Shown here: one piece after another, positions 17,293-25,099 of the stretch
Layout of the letters: each line of letters starts with the position of its first letter
Numbering within the stretch: the first letter of the stretch is position 1
Source: Microbacterium hydrocarbonoxydans
GTDB lineage: Bacteria > Actinomycetota > Actinomycetes > Actinomycetales > Microbacteriaceae
NCBI RefSeq assembly: GCF_011752045.1
Contig: NZ_JAAKXW010000005.1
Coordinates: 62,001-126,000 of the forward strand
Direction: 5' to 3'
Length of the DNA: 64,000 nt
Translations under genes and position numbers: made by a program
The notes under the pieces: model-generated
Databases searched by the model: none
Told to the model about the DNA's origin: nothing
The model's input: only the letters and a program-made list of their open reading frames with translations

Positions 17293-18201
17293 GTGCAGCA
17301 GGCAGCGTCGTCCCGTCCCCTCGTCGGCGTCGCGCTCGTCGTCGGCTCCTGCGCCTCTCTGCCTTTCGGCGCCGCCGTCGCCGCGCAGCTGTTCCCCGTG
17401 CTCGGCCCCTGGGGCGTCACCGCGCTGCGCGTCGCGATCGCCGCGCTGCTGCTGCTCGTCATCGTGCGTCCGCGTCCGCGTGGGTGGAATCGCGGCCAGT
17501 GGACCGCCGCCGCGTTCTTCGGCATCGCCCTGGCGGGGATGAACGGATTCTTCTACGCCGCGATCGATCGCATCCCGCTCGGTCCCGCCGTCGCGATCGA
17601 GTTCCTCGGCCCGCTCGTGCTGGCGGCCGTGCTCACCCGGCGCCTCGCCGACGCGGTCTGGGTCGGGGTCGCCCTCGCCGGCATGGCGCTGCTCGGCGCG
17701 GACGGCATGATCGGTGCCGACCCGCTCGACCCGCTCGGCGTGCTCTTCATCCTGATCGCCGCCGGGTTCTGGGCCATGTACATCCGCATGAGCGCCCGTG
17801 TCGGCGCGCTGATCCCGGGGAACAGCGGGCTCGCGGTCGGACTCATGGTCGCGGCGATCCTGCTGCTCCCGGTCGGGATCCCCGGCGCCGTCGTCGTAGC
17901 GGGGGATCCGCGACTGCTCGTGCTGGCGCTGCTCACCGCCGTGCTCGCCTCGGTGATCCCGTACTCCTTCGAGCTCGCCGCGCTGCGCCGTCTGCCGCAG
18001 CGGGTGTTCGGCGTGCTGCTCAGCCTGGAGCCCGCGTTCGCGACGCTCGCCGGCTGGCTGATCCTCGGCCAGGAGGCGACGGTGCTGCGGATGCTCGCGA
18101 TAGGCCTCGTGATCGCGGCGAGCGTCGGCACCACGCTCGGCGTGCGCAGGGAGCGCCGCGAGCAGGGGCCGTTCACGGCGCCGATCCCGCTGCCGGACTG
18201 A
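17293..18201 (+). CDS. EamA/RhtA-type inner-membrane exporter
   Basis: The 302-residue protein has about ten hydrophobic helices in two EamA repeats and resembles RhtA, the threonine/homoserine exporter of the DMT superfamily. Recognisable segments include A-I-E-F-L-G-P-L and the second-repeat region V-L-A-S-V-I-P-Y-S-F-E-L-A-A-L-R-R-L. The GTG start lies 6 nt after TAGGCT, so the message is probably leaderless. It stands alone. The transported compound is not certain. Confidence 0.85.
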   Translation: MQQAASSRPLVGVALVVGSCASLPFGAAVAAQLFPVLGPWGVTALRVAIAALLLLVIVRPRPRGWNRGQWTAAAFFGIALAGMNGFFYAAIDRIPLGPAVAIEFLGPLVLAAVLTRRLADAVWVGVALAGMALLGADGMIGADPLDPLGVLFILIAAGFWAMYIRMSARVGALIPGNSGLAVGLMVAAILLLPVGIPGAVVVAGDPRLLVLALLTAVLASVIPYSFELAALRRLPQRVFGVLLSLEPAFATLAGWLILGQEATVLRMLAIGLVIAASVGTTLGVRRERREQGPFTAPIPLPD

Positions 18202-18207
18202 CCGGGA

Positions 18208-18363
18208 TCATCGCGCGGATGCCGTCGACGGCAGCGGGTACCGCCGGCGCAGCAGCGCCCGCTGGACGAGCGTCCAGGCCACGGTCACCGTGAGGTAGAG
18301 CGCCGCCGCGAGCGGGAGGAACACCGCGAACACCGCCGTGAGGTGGTGCAGCGCGTCGATGAG
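18208..18363 (-). pseudogene. Remnant of a yidC-type membrane insertase gene (C-terminal end only)
   Basis: A minus-strand frame, closed upstream by TGA at 18364-18366 and downstream by TGA at 18208-18210, encodes about 51 residues including A-V-F-A-V-F-L-P-L-A-A-A-L-Y-L-T and W-T-L-V-Q-R-A-L-L-R-R-R-Y-P. This closely matches, from memory, the C-terminus of small YidC/OxaA paralogs in Microbacteriaceae. There is no start codon or N-terminal domain in the window, so I read it as a truncated leftover. It fills much of the 293-base space between the exporter and nitronate monooxygenase genes. Confidence 0.6.
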
Positions 18364-18396
18364 TCAGGATTCCGGCACGGATGCCGGATCGAATGC

Positions 18397-18457
18397 ACAC
18401 CTGTCGGGTGGGATCGCCGGGTTCGGCCGGCATCCGGGGTTCCGACCTGACAGGTGT
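18397..18457. repeat. 13-bp inverted repeat upstream of the nitronate monooxygenase gene
   Basis: ACACCTGTCGGGT (18397-18409) and ACCTGACAGGTGT (18445-18457) are inverted with one mismatch, 35 nt apart. The right arm ends about 26 nt before the -10 of the next gene. It could be a pair of operator half-sites, a hairpin, or a scar of the yidC truncation. Confidence 0.6.
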
Positions 18458-18482
18458 CCGCCGGCGACCTCGCGGGCGGGCG

Positions 18483-18488
18483 TAGCCT
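18483..18488 (+). promoter_or_regulatory. -10 element for a leaderless nitronate monooxygenase transcript
   Basis: TAGCCT ends 6 nt before the ATG at 18495. Confidence 0.55.
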
Positions 18489-18494
18489 CGGGGT

Positions 18495-19535
18495 ATGAGC
18501 GATCTGCAGACCCTCCTCGGCATCGAGCATCCGATCCTCCTCGGCCCGTTCGGCGGTCTGTCCTCCGTCGGACTGACGGCCGCGGTGAGCGAGGCCGGCG
18601 GGCTCGGATCCTACGGGCTCTACGGCTACGACGGCGACCGCGTCCGCTCGACGATCGCCGAGCTCCGGGCCGCGACGTCCCGCCCGTTCGGCGTCAACAT
18701 CTGGCTGCCGACCGGTGATGAGGCCGAGCCGAACCCGCAGCACGCGATCTTCGCGCAGGCGCTGCAGCCGTTCTACGAGGCCGTGGGGGTGGAGGTGCCC
18801 GAGCGTCCGGAGCGCTACCTTCCGCCGCTCGCCGAGCAGCTCGAGGCGATCTGGGACGCAGCGCCGTCCGTGCTCAGCGTCGTCTTCGGCGTCCCGTCGG
18901 CGGGGGTGGTGGACGAGGCGCACCGCCGCGGCATCCGAGTGGTCGGAACCGCCACCACGGTGGCCGAGGCCGTCGCGCTCGCCGAGGCAGGCGTCGACGC
19001 CGTCGTCGCGACGGGTGCCGAGGCGGCCGGTCACCGGGTGTCCTTCCTGCGTCCGGCCGAGGAATCCCTCGTCGGGACGTTCGCGCTGGTGCCGCAGGTG
19101 GTCGACGCCGTCGGCGTGCCCGTGATCGCGGCCGGGGGCATCGCCGACCGTCGAGGCGTCGCGGCGGCCTTCGCCCTCGGGGCCTCCGGCGTGCAGGTGG
19201 GCACCGCGTTCCTCGCCACCGCGGAGTCCGCGGCGAACGACGTCCACCGCGCCGCGATCCGCTCGACGGCGGCGGACGAGACCGTGCTCACCCGTGCGAT
19301 GAGCGGGCGCCTCGCACGGGGCGCCCGCAACCGCGCGGTGCGGGCGATCGAGGCGAGCGGGACGATCGCGCCGTTCCCGATGCAGAACTGGCTGACCGGT
19401 CGCTTCCGCACCGCGGCCGGCCAGCGGGGGCTCGGCGAGCTGCAGTCGCTGTGGATGGGGCAGGCCGCGCCCCTCGCCACGAGGGACGCCGCCGCCGACG
19501 TGTTCGAGGAGCTGGTCGCCGGCGTGCCCGTGTGA
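18495..19535 (+). CDS. Nitronate monooxygenase family protein
   Basis: This 346-residue FMN-dependent TIM-barrel enzyme (2-nitropropane dioxygenase family) begins with H-P-I-L-L-G-P-F-G-G-L and has the G-A-E-A-A-G-H phosphate/active-site segment and the flavin loop A-A-G-G-I-A-D-R-R-G followed by G-A-S-G-V-Q-V-G-T-A-F. It should oxidise alkyl nitronates such as propionate 3-nitronate or act as a related quinone reductase. It appears leaderless and monocistronic, and it converges on purU. Confidence 0.88.
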   Translation: MSDLQTLLGIEHPILLGPFGGLSSVGLTAAVSEAGGLGSYGLYGYDGDRVRSTIAELRAATSRPFGVNIWLPTGDEAEPNPQHAIFAQALQPFYEAVGVEVPERPERYLPPLAEQLEAIWDAAPSVLSVVFGVPSAGVVDEAHRRGIRVVGTATTVAEAVALAEAGVDAVVATGAEAAGHRVSFLRPAEESLVGTFALVPQVVDAVGVPVIAAGGIADRRGVAAAFALGASGVQVGTAFLATAESAANDVHRAAIRSTAADETVLTRAMSGRLARGARNRAVRAIEASGTIAPFPMQNWLTGRFRTAAGQRGLGELQSLWMGQAAPLATRDAAADVFEELVAGVPV

Positions 19536-19565
19536 GTCGCGCGAACACCGGGGCGGCGTGGCCCG

Positions 19566-20417
19566 TCAGAGGATGACGGTGGAGCGCCCGTGCACGATCA
19601 CGCGGTCCTCCGCGTGCCACTGCACGGCGCGGGCGAGCACGAGGCGCTCGACGTCGGCGCCGCGGCTCTGCAGCTCTGCCGCCGACTCGGAGTGCGTCAC
19701 CCGGGTGACGTCCTGCTCGATGATCGGCCCCTCGTCGAGGTCGGCCGTGGCGTAGTGCGCCGTCGCGCCGATCAGCTTCACCCCGCGGTCCTTGGCCCGT
19801 GCGTACGGGTTCGCCCCGATGAACGCCGGCAGGAACGAGTGGTGGATGTTGATCACCGGGGCGCCGAGGCGCTCGATGAAGTCGTCGGTGAGGATCTGCA
19901 TGTATCGGGCGAGCACGACGAGGTCGACATTGCCCTGCAGCAGCTCGAGCTGACGAGCCTCCATCGACGCCTTGTCTCCGGACGGGATGTGCACGAACGG
20001 CACGCCGAAGGAGCGCACGGCCTCGGCGAGATCGGGGTGGTTCGAGACGACCATCGTGATGTCGATGTCGAGCTGGCCGCGCTGCGTCCGCCACAGCAGC
20101 TCCATCAGGCAGTGGTCGTACTTCGACACGAAGATCGCCACGCGCTTGCGGCGCGACGTGTCGTGCAGCGACCACTCCATGCCGAAGCGCACGGCCACCA
20201 CCTCGAGGTCGGCTTCGAGAGCGGTGCGCGCCGCGGCGAGGCCGGGGAGGTGGATGACGGTGCGCTGGAAGAACCGGCCGCCCTCGGCATCCGTGGAGTG
20301 CTGGTCGAGCGAGATGATGTTCGCCCCGTGCTCGGCGAGCACGCCGGCCACGGCGGCGACGATGCCGGGCTGGTCGTCGCACGCGATCAGCAGGCGGGCG
20401 GTATCGGGCTGGGACAT
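19566..20417 (-). CDS. purU: Formyltetrahydrofolate deformylase
   Basis: The 283-residue enzyme hydrolyses 10-formyltetrahydrofolate to formate and tetrahydrofolate, balancing one-carbon pools. It has an N-terminal ACT domain (about residues 8-85) and a formyltransferase domain with the catalytic Asn and His in V-I-N-I-H-H-S-F-L-P and the Asp in A-T-A-D-L-D-E-G-P-I-I. The start is placed at 20417, where GAGGAGCG precedes ATG and where family proteins begin just before the ACT domain; the frame is open further upstream. Confidence 0.93.
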   Translation of the reverse strand: MSQPDTARLLIACDDQPGIVAAVAGVLAEHGANIISLDQHSTDAEGGRFFQRTVIHLPGLAAARTALEADLEVVAVRFGMEWSLHDTSRRKRVAIFVSKYDHCLMELLWRTQRGQLDIDITMVVSNHPDLAEAVRSFGVPFVHIPSGDKASMEARQLELLQGNVDLVVLARYMQILTDDFIERLGAPVINIHHSFLPAFIGANPYARAKDRGVKLIGATAHYATADLDEGPIIEQDVTRVTHSESAAELQSRGADVERLVLARAVQWHAEDRVIVHGRSTVIL

Positions 20418-20479
20418 GAGCGCTCCTCGGGGTGTGCATCGATTCTGCCGTGGATGCGGCGACCGGGCGAATCGGCTCC

Positions 20480-20485
20480 TACCCT
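20480..20485 (+). promoter_or_regulatory. -10 element for a leaderless transcript
   Basis: TACCCT ends 6 nt before the GTG start at 20492. Confidence 0.5.
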
Positions 20486-20491
20486 GGAGAC

Positions 20492-20950
20492 GTGGACACC
20501 GCCGCCGACCTGATGGATGCCGCACGCGCCGCTCTGGCCGGCGCGCCGCGCGAGGGCCTCGGCGAGGAGCGCGAGTCGCGCTGGCGCGGCCGCCGGATCG
20601 TGCGCGTGGGGGAGGCCTGGCACCTCGGCGTGCTGCTGCTCACCGGCACTCGCGCGCTGGCGACCGCGGAGGTGCTCCGAGCCGCCGACCCCGGCCGCCG
20701 CGGGTACACCGCCGAGTCTGCCCGCGAGCGCGCGGCGCGGCGACAGGAGGCGCTGCGCGGCGGATTCGCCGCGGGGGAGGTCGTGCACGTGGGCTGGACG
20801 GTCATCGATGTGGATGCCGTGGATGCGGGCGGCTCGTCCGGACCGCTCGCCCTGCTCGACGGGGTGCCGCAGGTGCGATGGAGCACGGCGGGCGGGTACA
20901 TGCCGCTGGCGGCCTACCTCGACGAGCGGATCGACCTGCTGCGCGGCTGA
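20492..20950 (+). CDS. Conserved-looking hypothetical protein, about 152 residues
   Basis: I do not recognise a family with confidence. The GTG start at 20492 lies 6 nt after TACCCT, as in many genes here. The protein is soluble, rich in Ala, Arg and Glu, with strands W-R-G-R-R-I-V-R-V-G and W-H-L-G-V-L-L-L-T, an arginine-rich helix in the middle and an aromatic end (Q-V-R-W-S-T-A-G-G-Y). It lies between convergent neighbours and seems to be transcribed alone. Confidence 0.65.
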   Translation: MDTAADLMDAARAALAGAPREGLGEERESRWRGRRIVRVGEAWHLGVLLLTGTRALATAEVLRAADPGRRGYTAESARERAARRQEALRGGFAAGEVVHVGWTVIDVDAVDAGGSSGPLALLDGVPQVRWSTAGGYMPLAAYLDERIDLLRG

Positions 20951-20966
20951 ACCCGGAGGCCGGTGC

Positions 20967-21683
20967 TCAGGCGAAGCGCTGTGCGAACCGGCGGAGCAGC
21001 GCGGCGCCCTCGGTGACGGATGCTGCGAGCACCTGCCCCTGCACGAGGTCGAACTCCTCAGGGTCGAAGTAGCCGGTCGTGCGGTAGAAGGTCATCCGGT
21101 CGGCGAAGTCGCGCGGTGTCGGCTCGGGGTGGAACTGCGCCGCGTACAGATGCGTGCCGACGCGATAGGCCTGCACGGGGCAGGCGTCGTTCGTGGCGAG
21201 CAGCGTCGCGCCGTCGGGAACGGCGACCGCGCTCTCCTTGTGGCCGGTGAAGACGGTGAGCGCCGGGCCGCTCGGGCCGAAGATCGGGTCGGCGTCGCCC
21301 TCGGGGGTGGTGCGGATGACCGCGGCGCTCGCCGCCTCCGGGGAGCCCGTGCCGACGTCGCCGCCGAGCATCCGCGTCACGACGCCGATGCTGAAGCAGG
21401 TGAAGAACGCCGCCACCCGCCCGTCGATCGCGCGGCGGGCGATGATCTCGAGATCGGCCTCGACGCGCCGCTGCACCGCCGACTTCGCGGTGTCGCTGAC
21501 GTTGAACGGGGAGCCGCCGACGACGAGGCCCCGGTAGCCGTCCAGCCGCGACTCGATGAGGGGGCCGTCGAGCAGATCGAGGCGGTCGACGACGTCGGCG
21601 CCGAGAGCGCGCCGGAACGAGGCGTGCTCGGCATCCGCCGCGCCGGTCTCCGGGCGCACGCTGACGTAGAGAAGCGAGGCCAT
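20967..21683 (-). CDS. Class I glutamine amidotransferase-like protein
   Basis: The 238-residue protein has the class I amidotransferase fold: a glycine-rich strand G-L-V-V-G-G-S-P-F-N, the nucleophile Cys in F-F-T-C-F-S-I-G, and the His-Glu pair in Q-F-H-P-E-P. It resembles stand-alone GMP-synthase-type or gamma-glutamyl hydrolase-like proteins rather than a biosynthetic subunit; no synthetase partner lies next to it. The ATG at 21683 is 6 nt from TAGAAT, consistent with a leaderless message. Confidence 0.82.
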   Translation of the reverse strand: MASLLYVSVRPETGAADAEHASFRRALGADVVDRLDLLDGPLIESRLDGYRGLVVGGSPFNVSDTAKSAVQRRVEADLEIIARRAIDGRVAAFFTCFSIGVVTRMLGGDVGTGSPEAASAAVIRTTPEGDADPIFGPSGPALTVFTGHKESAVAVPDGATLLATNDACPVQAYRVGTHLYAAQFHPEPTPRDFADRMTFYRTTGYFDPEEFDLVQGQVLAASVTEGAALLRRFAQRFA

Positions 21684-21689
21684 CCGGAG

Positions 21690-21695
21690 ATTCTA
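21690..21695 (-). promoter_or_regulatory. -10 element for a leaderless amidotransferase transcript
   Basis: TAGAAT (minus strand) ends 6 nt before the ATG at 21683. Confidence 0.58.
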
Positions 21696-21727
21696 ACGAG
21701 ACCGCGACGGGGCCGCCTCGGGCGACG

Positions 21728-22468
21728 TCATCGAGAGGAATTCGCCGTGCGCCCGCGCACGATGCCCACGAACGTCTCGACGTCGACGGTGGTGCGGTCC
21801 CGGCGCCAGGCCAGCGCCACCGTGGAGGTTGGGCCGCCGGCGAGAGGGCGGCGGTCCGCGTCCTTGCGGTGATGCAGGCGGGCCAGCGACATCGGCACGA
21901 TCACGATGCCGGCTCCGGATGCCGCGGTCGCGATGGCGTCGGCGGTGGGCATCGGGTCGAAGCGCGGAGCGATGGCGCCGAGGATGTCGATGGGGCGGAG
22001 CGCCGGATCGCTGAGCGCGATGACGACCTCGCCCTCGAGGTCCTCGACGGTCAGCTCCTCGGCGGCGAGAAGATGTGAGTCGATCGAGGCGACGACGACC
22101 GGGATCTCCTCGTAGAGCGCGATGAGGTGCAGTGCGTCGTCGTGCAGCGGCAGTCGCACCAGGGCGGCGTCGACCTCGTCGATCGCCTCGCGCTGTCCCG
22201 CGACCTCGATGGGGACGAGCTCGAGGGGCACCTGCGGCATCCGCTGCTTCCAGGCGTCGATCCACTTGCCGGGGGTCGCGCCGGGGACCACGCCGAGCCG
22301 GAACGTCCGCGGCTCGTCCGCGTCCGGTGCGGGGGCGTCGAAGACGACCTTCTCGGCCTTCTTCTGCGGTCTCCGTGCCGGAACTCGCGCCGCGGGCGCA
22401 GCCTTGCCGCGACGCGCCGGCGCGCCCCGCCCGGATCCGCGACCCGGTTTCCGTCCCTGCCCTGCCAT
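21728..22468 (-). CDS. LysR-type substrate-binding domain protein lacking the DNA-binding domain
   Basis: This 246-residue protein begins with a 50-residue Arg/Lys/Gly/Ala-rich basic tail and then has a periplasmic-binding-like effector domain (F-R-L-G-V-V-P-G-A-T-P, D-A-A-L-V-R-L-P, G-A-G-I-V-I-V-P-M-S-L-A-R-L), as in LysR regulators. No helix-turn-helix is present. The basic tail might still touch nucleic acid, or the protein may be a ligand sensor. The ATG lies 6 nt after TAGCCT. It is downstream of the SufR-like regulator on the same strand. Confidence 0.72.
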   Translation of the reverse strand: MAGQGRKPGRGSGRGAPARRGKAAPAARVPARRPQKKAEKVVFDAPAPDADEPRTFRLGVVPGATPGKWIDAWKQRMPQVPLELVPIEVAGQREAIDEVDAALVRLPLHDDALHLIALYEEIPVVVASIDSHLLAAEELTVEDLEGEVVIALSDPALRPIDILGAIAPRFDPMPTADAIATAASGAGIVIVPMSLARLHHRKDADRRPLAGGPTSTVALAWRRDRTTVDVETFVGIVRGRTANSSR

Positions 22469-22474
22469 AGGGCA

Positions 22475-22480
22475 AGGCTA
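22475..22480 (-). promoter_or_regulatory. -10 element for a leaderless LysR-effector transcript
   Basis: TAGCCT (minus strand) ends 6 nt before the ATG at 22468. It overlaps the stop region of the upstream regulator gene (ends 22478). Confidence 0.5.
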
Positions 22481-23185
22481 TCGGGCGCTCTGGACGGGCG
22501 CTGCGCCGGTGCGCTGCACTGTCACGCAGCACCGGTTCTCGCCGGGGTCGAGGTCTGCCTCCAGATGGCTGCAGCCGAGACCGTCGGCGACGCCGCGCAC
22601 GTACGCATGGTTCATCGCGCAGATGAGGCCGGTGTGCTCGCGTGCGAGCGAATCGAAGGGGCAGTTGGCGAGCAGCATCCGCTCCTGGGCGATGCGCGGC
22701 TCGTAGCCGTGGGCAGCGAGCACCCCGCCGAGGCGATCGAGTTCGGGGCCGTCGACGTCGGTCGTGCCGCCGGCGCCGATGCGCTCGCCCTCCTCGTGGG
22801 CCACCGCGGCGATCGCGTCGTCGAGCGGGATTCCGGTGGCCGATCGCTCGATGGCGCGGGCGAGGAGGTGGCCGGCGAGGTCGTAGCGGCGCGGCGGGAG
22901 TGAGACGGCGACCGTGCCTGCCGCGCGGCGGTAGAGCTTCGACGGGCGGCCGGCCCCGGGACCCGTGCGGCCGCTGAGGCGCCGGAACTCGACGTCGAGG
23001 AGGCCTGCCTCGACCAGCTTGTCGAGGTGGAACTTCGCGACGTGCGGGGGCAGATCCAGGGCGGCAGCCGCAGCGTCGCGGCCGACTGCGTCGTCATGGC
23101 TCGCGACATGCGCATACAGGGCCTCGCGGATGGGGTCCGCGAGGGCGCCGATGCGGGCGGCATCCGTCGTCGTGTCAGTGGCCAC
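22478..23185 (-). CDS. HTH regulator with cysteine-rich C-terminus (SufR-like)
   Basis: The 235-residue protein has an N-terminal ArsR/MarR-like winged helix (about residues 10-80: D-P-I-R-E-A-L-Y-A-H-V, H-V-A-K-F-H-L-D-K-L-V-E-A-G-L) and a C-terminal half with well-spaced cysteines: N-C-P-F, I-C-A-M-N, L-G-C-S and R-C-C-V. The layout recalls SufR-type regulators that bind an iron-sulfur cluster; the cysteine spacing is not identical to cyanobacterial SufR. The GTG start is 6 nt after TATCAT. It is divergent from a DoxX gene, its likely target. Confidence 0.78.
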   Translation of the reverse strand: MATDTTTDAARIGALADPIREALYAHVASHDDAVGRDAAAAALDLPPHVAKFHLDKLVEAGLLDVEFRRLSGRTGPGAGRPSKLYRRAAGTVAVSLPPRRYDLAGHLLARAIERSATGIPLDDAIAAVAHEEGERIGAGGTTDVDGPELDRLGGVLAAHGYEPRIAQERMLLANCPFDSLAREHTGLICAMNHAYVRGVADGLGCSHLEADLDPGENRCCVTVQRTGAAPVQSAR

Positions 23186-23215
23186 CTCTAAATGATAAAG
23201 CTCTTGTTTTTAGAG
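23186..23215. promoter_or_regulatory. Inverted repeat overlapping the regulator's start site
   Basis: CTCTAAA (23186-23192) and TTTAGAG (23209-23215) flank an AT-rich core, unusual in this GC-rich DNA. The left arm lies between the minus-strand -10 TATCAT (23197-23192) and the GTG start, so a bound protein would block transcription. It is a candidate operator for the regulator on itself and the divergent DoxX gene. Confidence 0.55.
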
Positions 23216-23264
23216 TCAAGGGCTTCTATCGTGTGGATCATTCTCTTATAGAAAGGATGAGTTC

Positions 23265-23684
23265 ATGAGCACTCGAACCGAGACCCGCCTTCCGCTGACG
23301 CAGGACGGGAACAGGCAGGCCTTCCTGCTCCTGCGCACCGTGTTCACGGTCGCGCCGATCCTGTTCGGACTCGACAAGTTCGTGCGGGTTCTGACGCCCG
23401 ACTGGGAGCGCTATCTCGCTCCGTGGATGGACGCGATCATCCCCGGCGATGCACGCACCGCGATGCTGATCGTCGGCGCGATCGAGATCGTGGCCGGCGT
23501 CGTCGTGGCATTCCTGCCGCGATTCGGCGGCTACCTGGTGGCCGCGTGGTTGTTCGGCATCATCATCAGCCTGGTCAGCGTCGGCGGCTACCTCGACGTC
23601 GCTCTGCGCGACTTCGGGCTGCTCATCGGCGCTCTCGCACTGGCCCGCCTGGCGTCGGCGCGGCCGAAGCCCGCAGCGCACTGA
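23265..23684 (+). CDS. DoxX-family membrane protein
   Basis: The 139-residue protein has four hydrophobic helices with the DoxX-like pattern F-L-L-L-R-T-V-F-T-V-A-P-I-L-F-G-L-D-K-F near the start and R-F-G-G-Y-L-V-A-A-W-L-F-G-I in the middle. DoxX proteins occur in redox and sulfur metabolism; in mycobacteria one forms a membrane oxidoreductase complex with superoxide dismutase. An AGAAAGGATGAG ribosome site precedes the ATG. The gene is divergent from the SufR-like regulator. Confidence 0.82.
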   Translation: MSTRTETRLPLTQDGNRQAFLLLRTVFTVAPILFGLDKFVRVLTPDWERYLAPWMDAIIPGDARTAMLIVGAIEIVAGVVVAFLPRFGGYLVAAWLFGIIISLVSVGGYLDVALRDFGLLIGALALARLASARPKPAAH

Positions 23685-23756
23685 GCAGGCGGCGGCGCAC
23701 CGCTGGGGAACGGCGCGTCGCCGCGGGGTCGGTGCGCGACACTGCGGCCGGCCCGA

Positions 23757-23793
23757 CTTCTGCGGACCGGTTGGGGGCCCGGTCTCGCAGAAG
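23757..23793. terminator. Bidirectional terminator hairpin between convergent genes
   Basis: CTTCTGCG (23757-23764) pairs with CGCAGAAG (23786-23793), and inside it ACCGG pairs with CCGGT, giving about 13 paired bases around a G-rich loop. It lies in the 153-base gap between the DoxX gene and the convergent hexapeptide-repeat gene and is followed by a T-rich stretch. Confidence 0.65.
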
Positions 23794-23837
23794 ACTGTTC
23801 TTCAGGTTGCTCCGGGAAGGTTCCCGGTGTGCGGGCC

Positions 23838-24245
23838 TCAGGCGGCGAGCCAGAGTCCCTTGCGGTCGGTCGCGACCGTGAGTCCGGCGGCGACGGTCTC
23901 GTCGTCGCCGATCCGGGCGCCGCGTGCGATGCGGGCGCCGGGTCCGACCTCGGTGCGGACACCGACATGCGCGCCGTCACCGACGGCGGCGCCCTGTCCG
24001 ATGTGCGCGTGCGCGTCGATGTGCGCGCCTTCGCCGATCACGGCATCCGCATCGATCCACGCGCCGCGGGCGACGGTCGCCCCGGCGCCGACGCGCGCGC
24101 CGGGTTCGATGTAGGCGCCCGCCTCGATGTGCGCCTTCGGATGCACCTTCGCGCCATGCGCGACGAGACCGCGGCCGTTGGCGTGCTTGCGGTACCGCAG
24201 CGTCCCGCCCTGGTCGTTCTCGATGTCGACGTAGTTCTTGCCCAC
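23838..24245 (-). CDS. Left-handed beta-helix hexapeptide-repeat protein
   Basis: After about 28 residues, nearly the whole 135-residue protein consists of hexapeptide repeats: A-K-V-H-P-K, A-H-I-E-A-G, A-Y-I-E-P-G, A-R-V-G-A-G and so on for about 14 turns. This is the left-handed beta-helix of acyl/acetyltransferases and carbonic-anhydrase-like proteins. No catalytic loop can be picked out, so activity is unknown. A GGGAGGAAT ribosome site precedes the ATG. Ala and Gly at the turn positions make it very regular. Confidence 0.8.
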   Translation of the reverse strand: MGKNYVDIENDQGGTLRYRKHANGRGLVAHGAKVHPKAHIEAGAYIEPGARVGAGATVARGAWIDADAVIGEGAHIDAHAHIGQGAAVGDGAHVGVRTEVGPGARIARGARIGDDETVAAGLTVATDRKGLWLAA

Positions 24246-24258
24246 GATTCCTCCCGTG

Positions 24259-24274
24259 TCCGGAGTTCTCCGGA
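24259..24274. promoter_or_regulatory. Short perfect palindrome upstream of the hexapeptide gene
   Basis: TCCGGAG and CTCCGGA are separated by two bases. The palindrome abuts an AT-rich TATAT stretch, the probable -10 of the minus-strand gene at 23838-24245, so it may be an operator. Confidence 0.45.
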
Positions 24275-24325
24275 TATAGCAACAACCACGGAGGGGGATG
24301 ATTCATTCCCGAGCCGGGATGTGGC

Positions 24326-25099
24326 TCAGCGCTGGCAGGTCGGGCACCAGAACGTGACCCGTTCGCGGGCCGGATCGGCGCCCTGCGCGCCCTTGCGGAT
24401 CAGGGTTCCGCACCGCCGGCAGGGGTGTCCTGCGCGCCCGTACACCCAGGTCGTCTGCCCGGGGCGGTTGACCCCGGTGAAGGTCCGGTCGACGCGGTCG
24501 CGGTTGGCGCGGATGGTCCGCACGCCGAGGTCGATGAGGGCCGCGACGTCGACCCGCGGGGTCGGCGTGGTCGGCAGGATCCCGCGCAGGAACAGGAGTT
24601 CCGCCGCGTACTCGTTGCCGAAGCCTGCGACGTTGCGCTGGTCGAGGAGCGCGACATGGATGCTGCGCTCATCGGCGCCGACTCGCCGCACCGCCTCGGC
24701 GGGATCCCAGTCCGCGGAGAGCGGATCGGGGCCGAGATGGCCGACGAGCTGCTCCTCGTCGCGAGTGGGCACCACCTCGACCTCGGCGAGGTCGACGCCG
24801 ACGGCCTCGCGCTCCGCCGTGCCGACGATCGCCCGCACCCTGAACGCCGGATGCCGCCACTTCTCGCCCGGCCGGTAGACGTACCAGGCGCCCTCCATGC
24901 GCAGATGCGAATGCAGGGTGCTGTCCCCGATGCGCAGCAGCAGGTGCTTCCCGCGCGAGGCCGCGCCGTGCACGGTCTGCCCGGTCAGGTCGACCGTCGC
25001 GGCGCGGGGCACGCGCAGGTCGAAGCGCGTCACCGCGGAACCGGCCAGCGCCTCGTCCAGGCGGCGGGCGGTGCGGAAGACGGTGTCGCCCTCTGGCAT
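24326..25099 (-). CDS. nei: Endonuclease VIII-type DNA glycosylase
   Basis: The 257-residue Fpg/Nei enzyme removes oxidised bases and nicks the abasic site. After removal of Met, the N-terminal Pro-Glu (M-P-E-G-D-T-V) supplies the catalytic amine. The helix-two-turn-helix segment is A-G-F-G-N-E-Y-A-A-E-L-L-F-L, and the zinc finger is C-R-R-C...C-P-T-C near the C-terminus. Overall it matches the actinobacterial Nei2 group. Its ATG overlaps the TGA of the upstream EI24 gene. Confidence 0.9.
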   Translation of the reverse strand: MPEGDTVFRTARRLDEALAGSAVTRFDLRVPRAATVDLTGQTVHGAASRGKHLLLRIGDSTLHSHLRMEGAWYVYRPGEKWRHPAFRVRAIVGTAEREAVGVDLAEVEVVPTRDEEQLVGHLGPDPLSADWDPAEAVRRVGADERSIHVALLDQRNVAGFGNEYAAELLFLRGILPTTPTPRVDVAALIDLGVRTIRANRDRVDRTFTGVNRPGQTTWVYGRAGHPCRRCGTLIRKGAQGADPARERVTFWCPTCQR

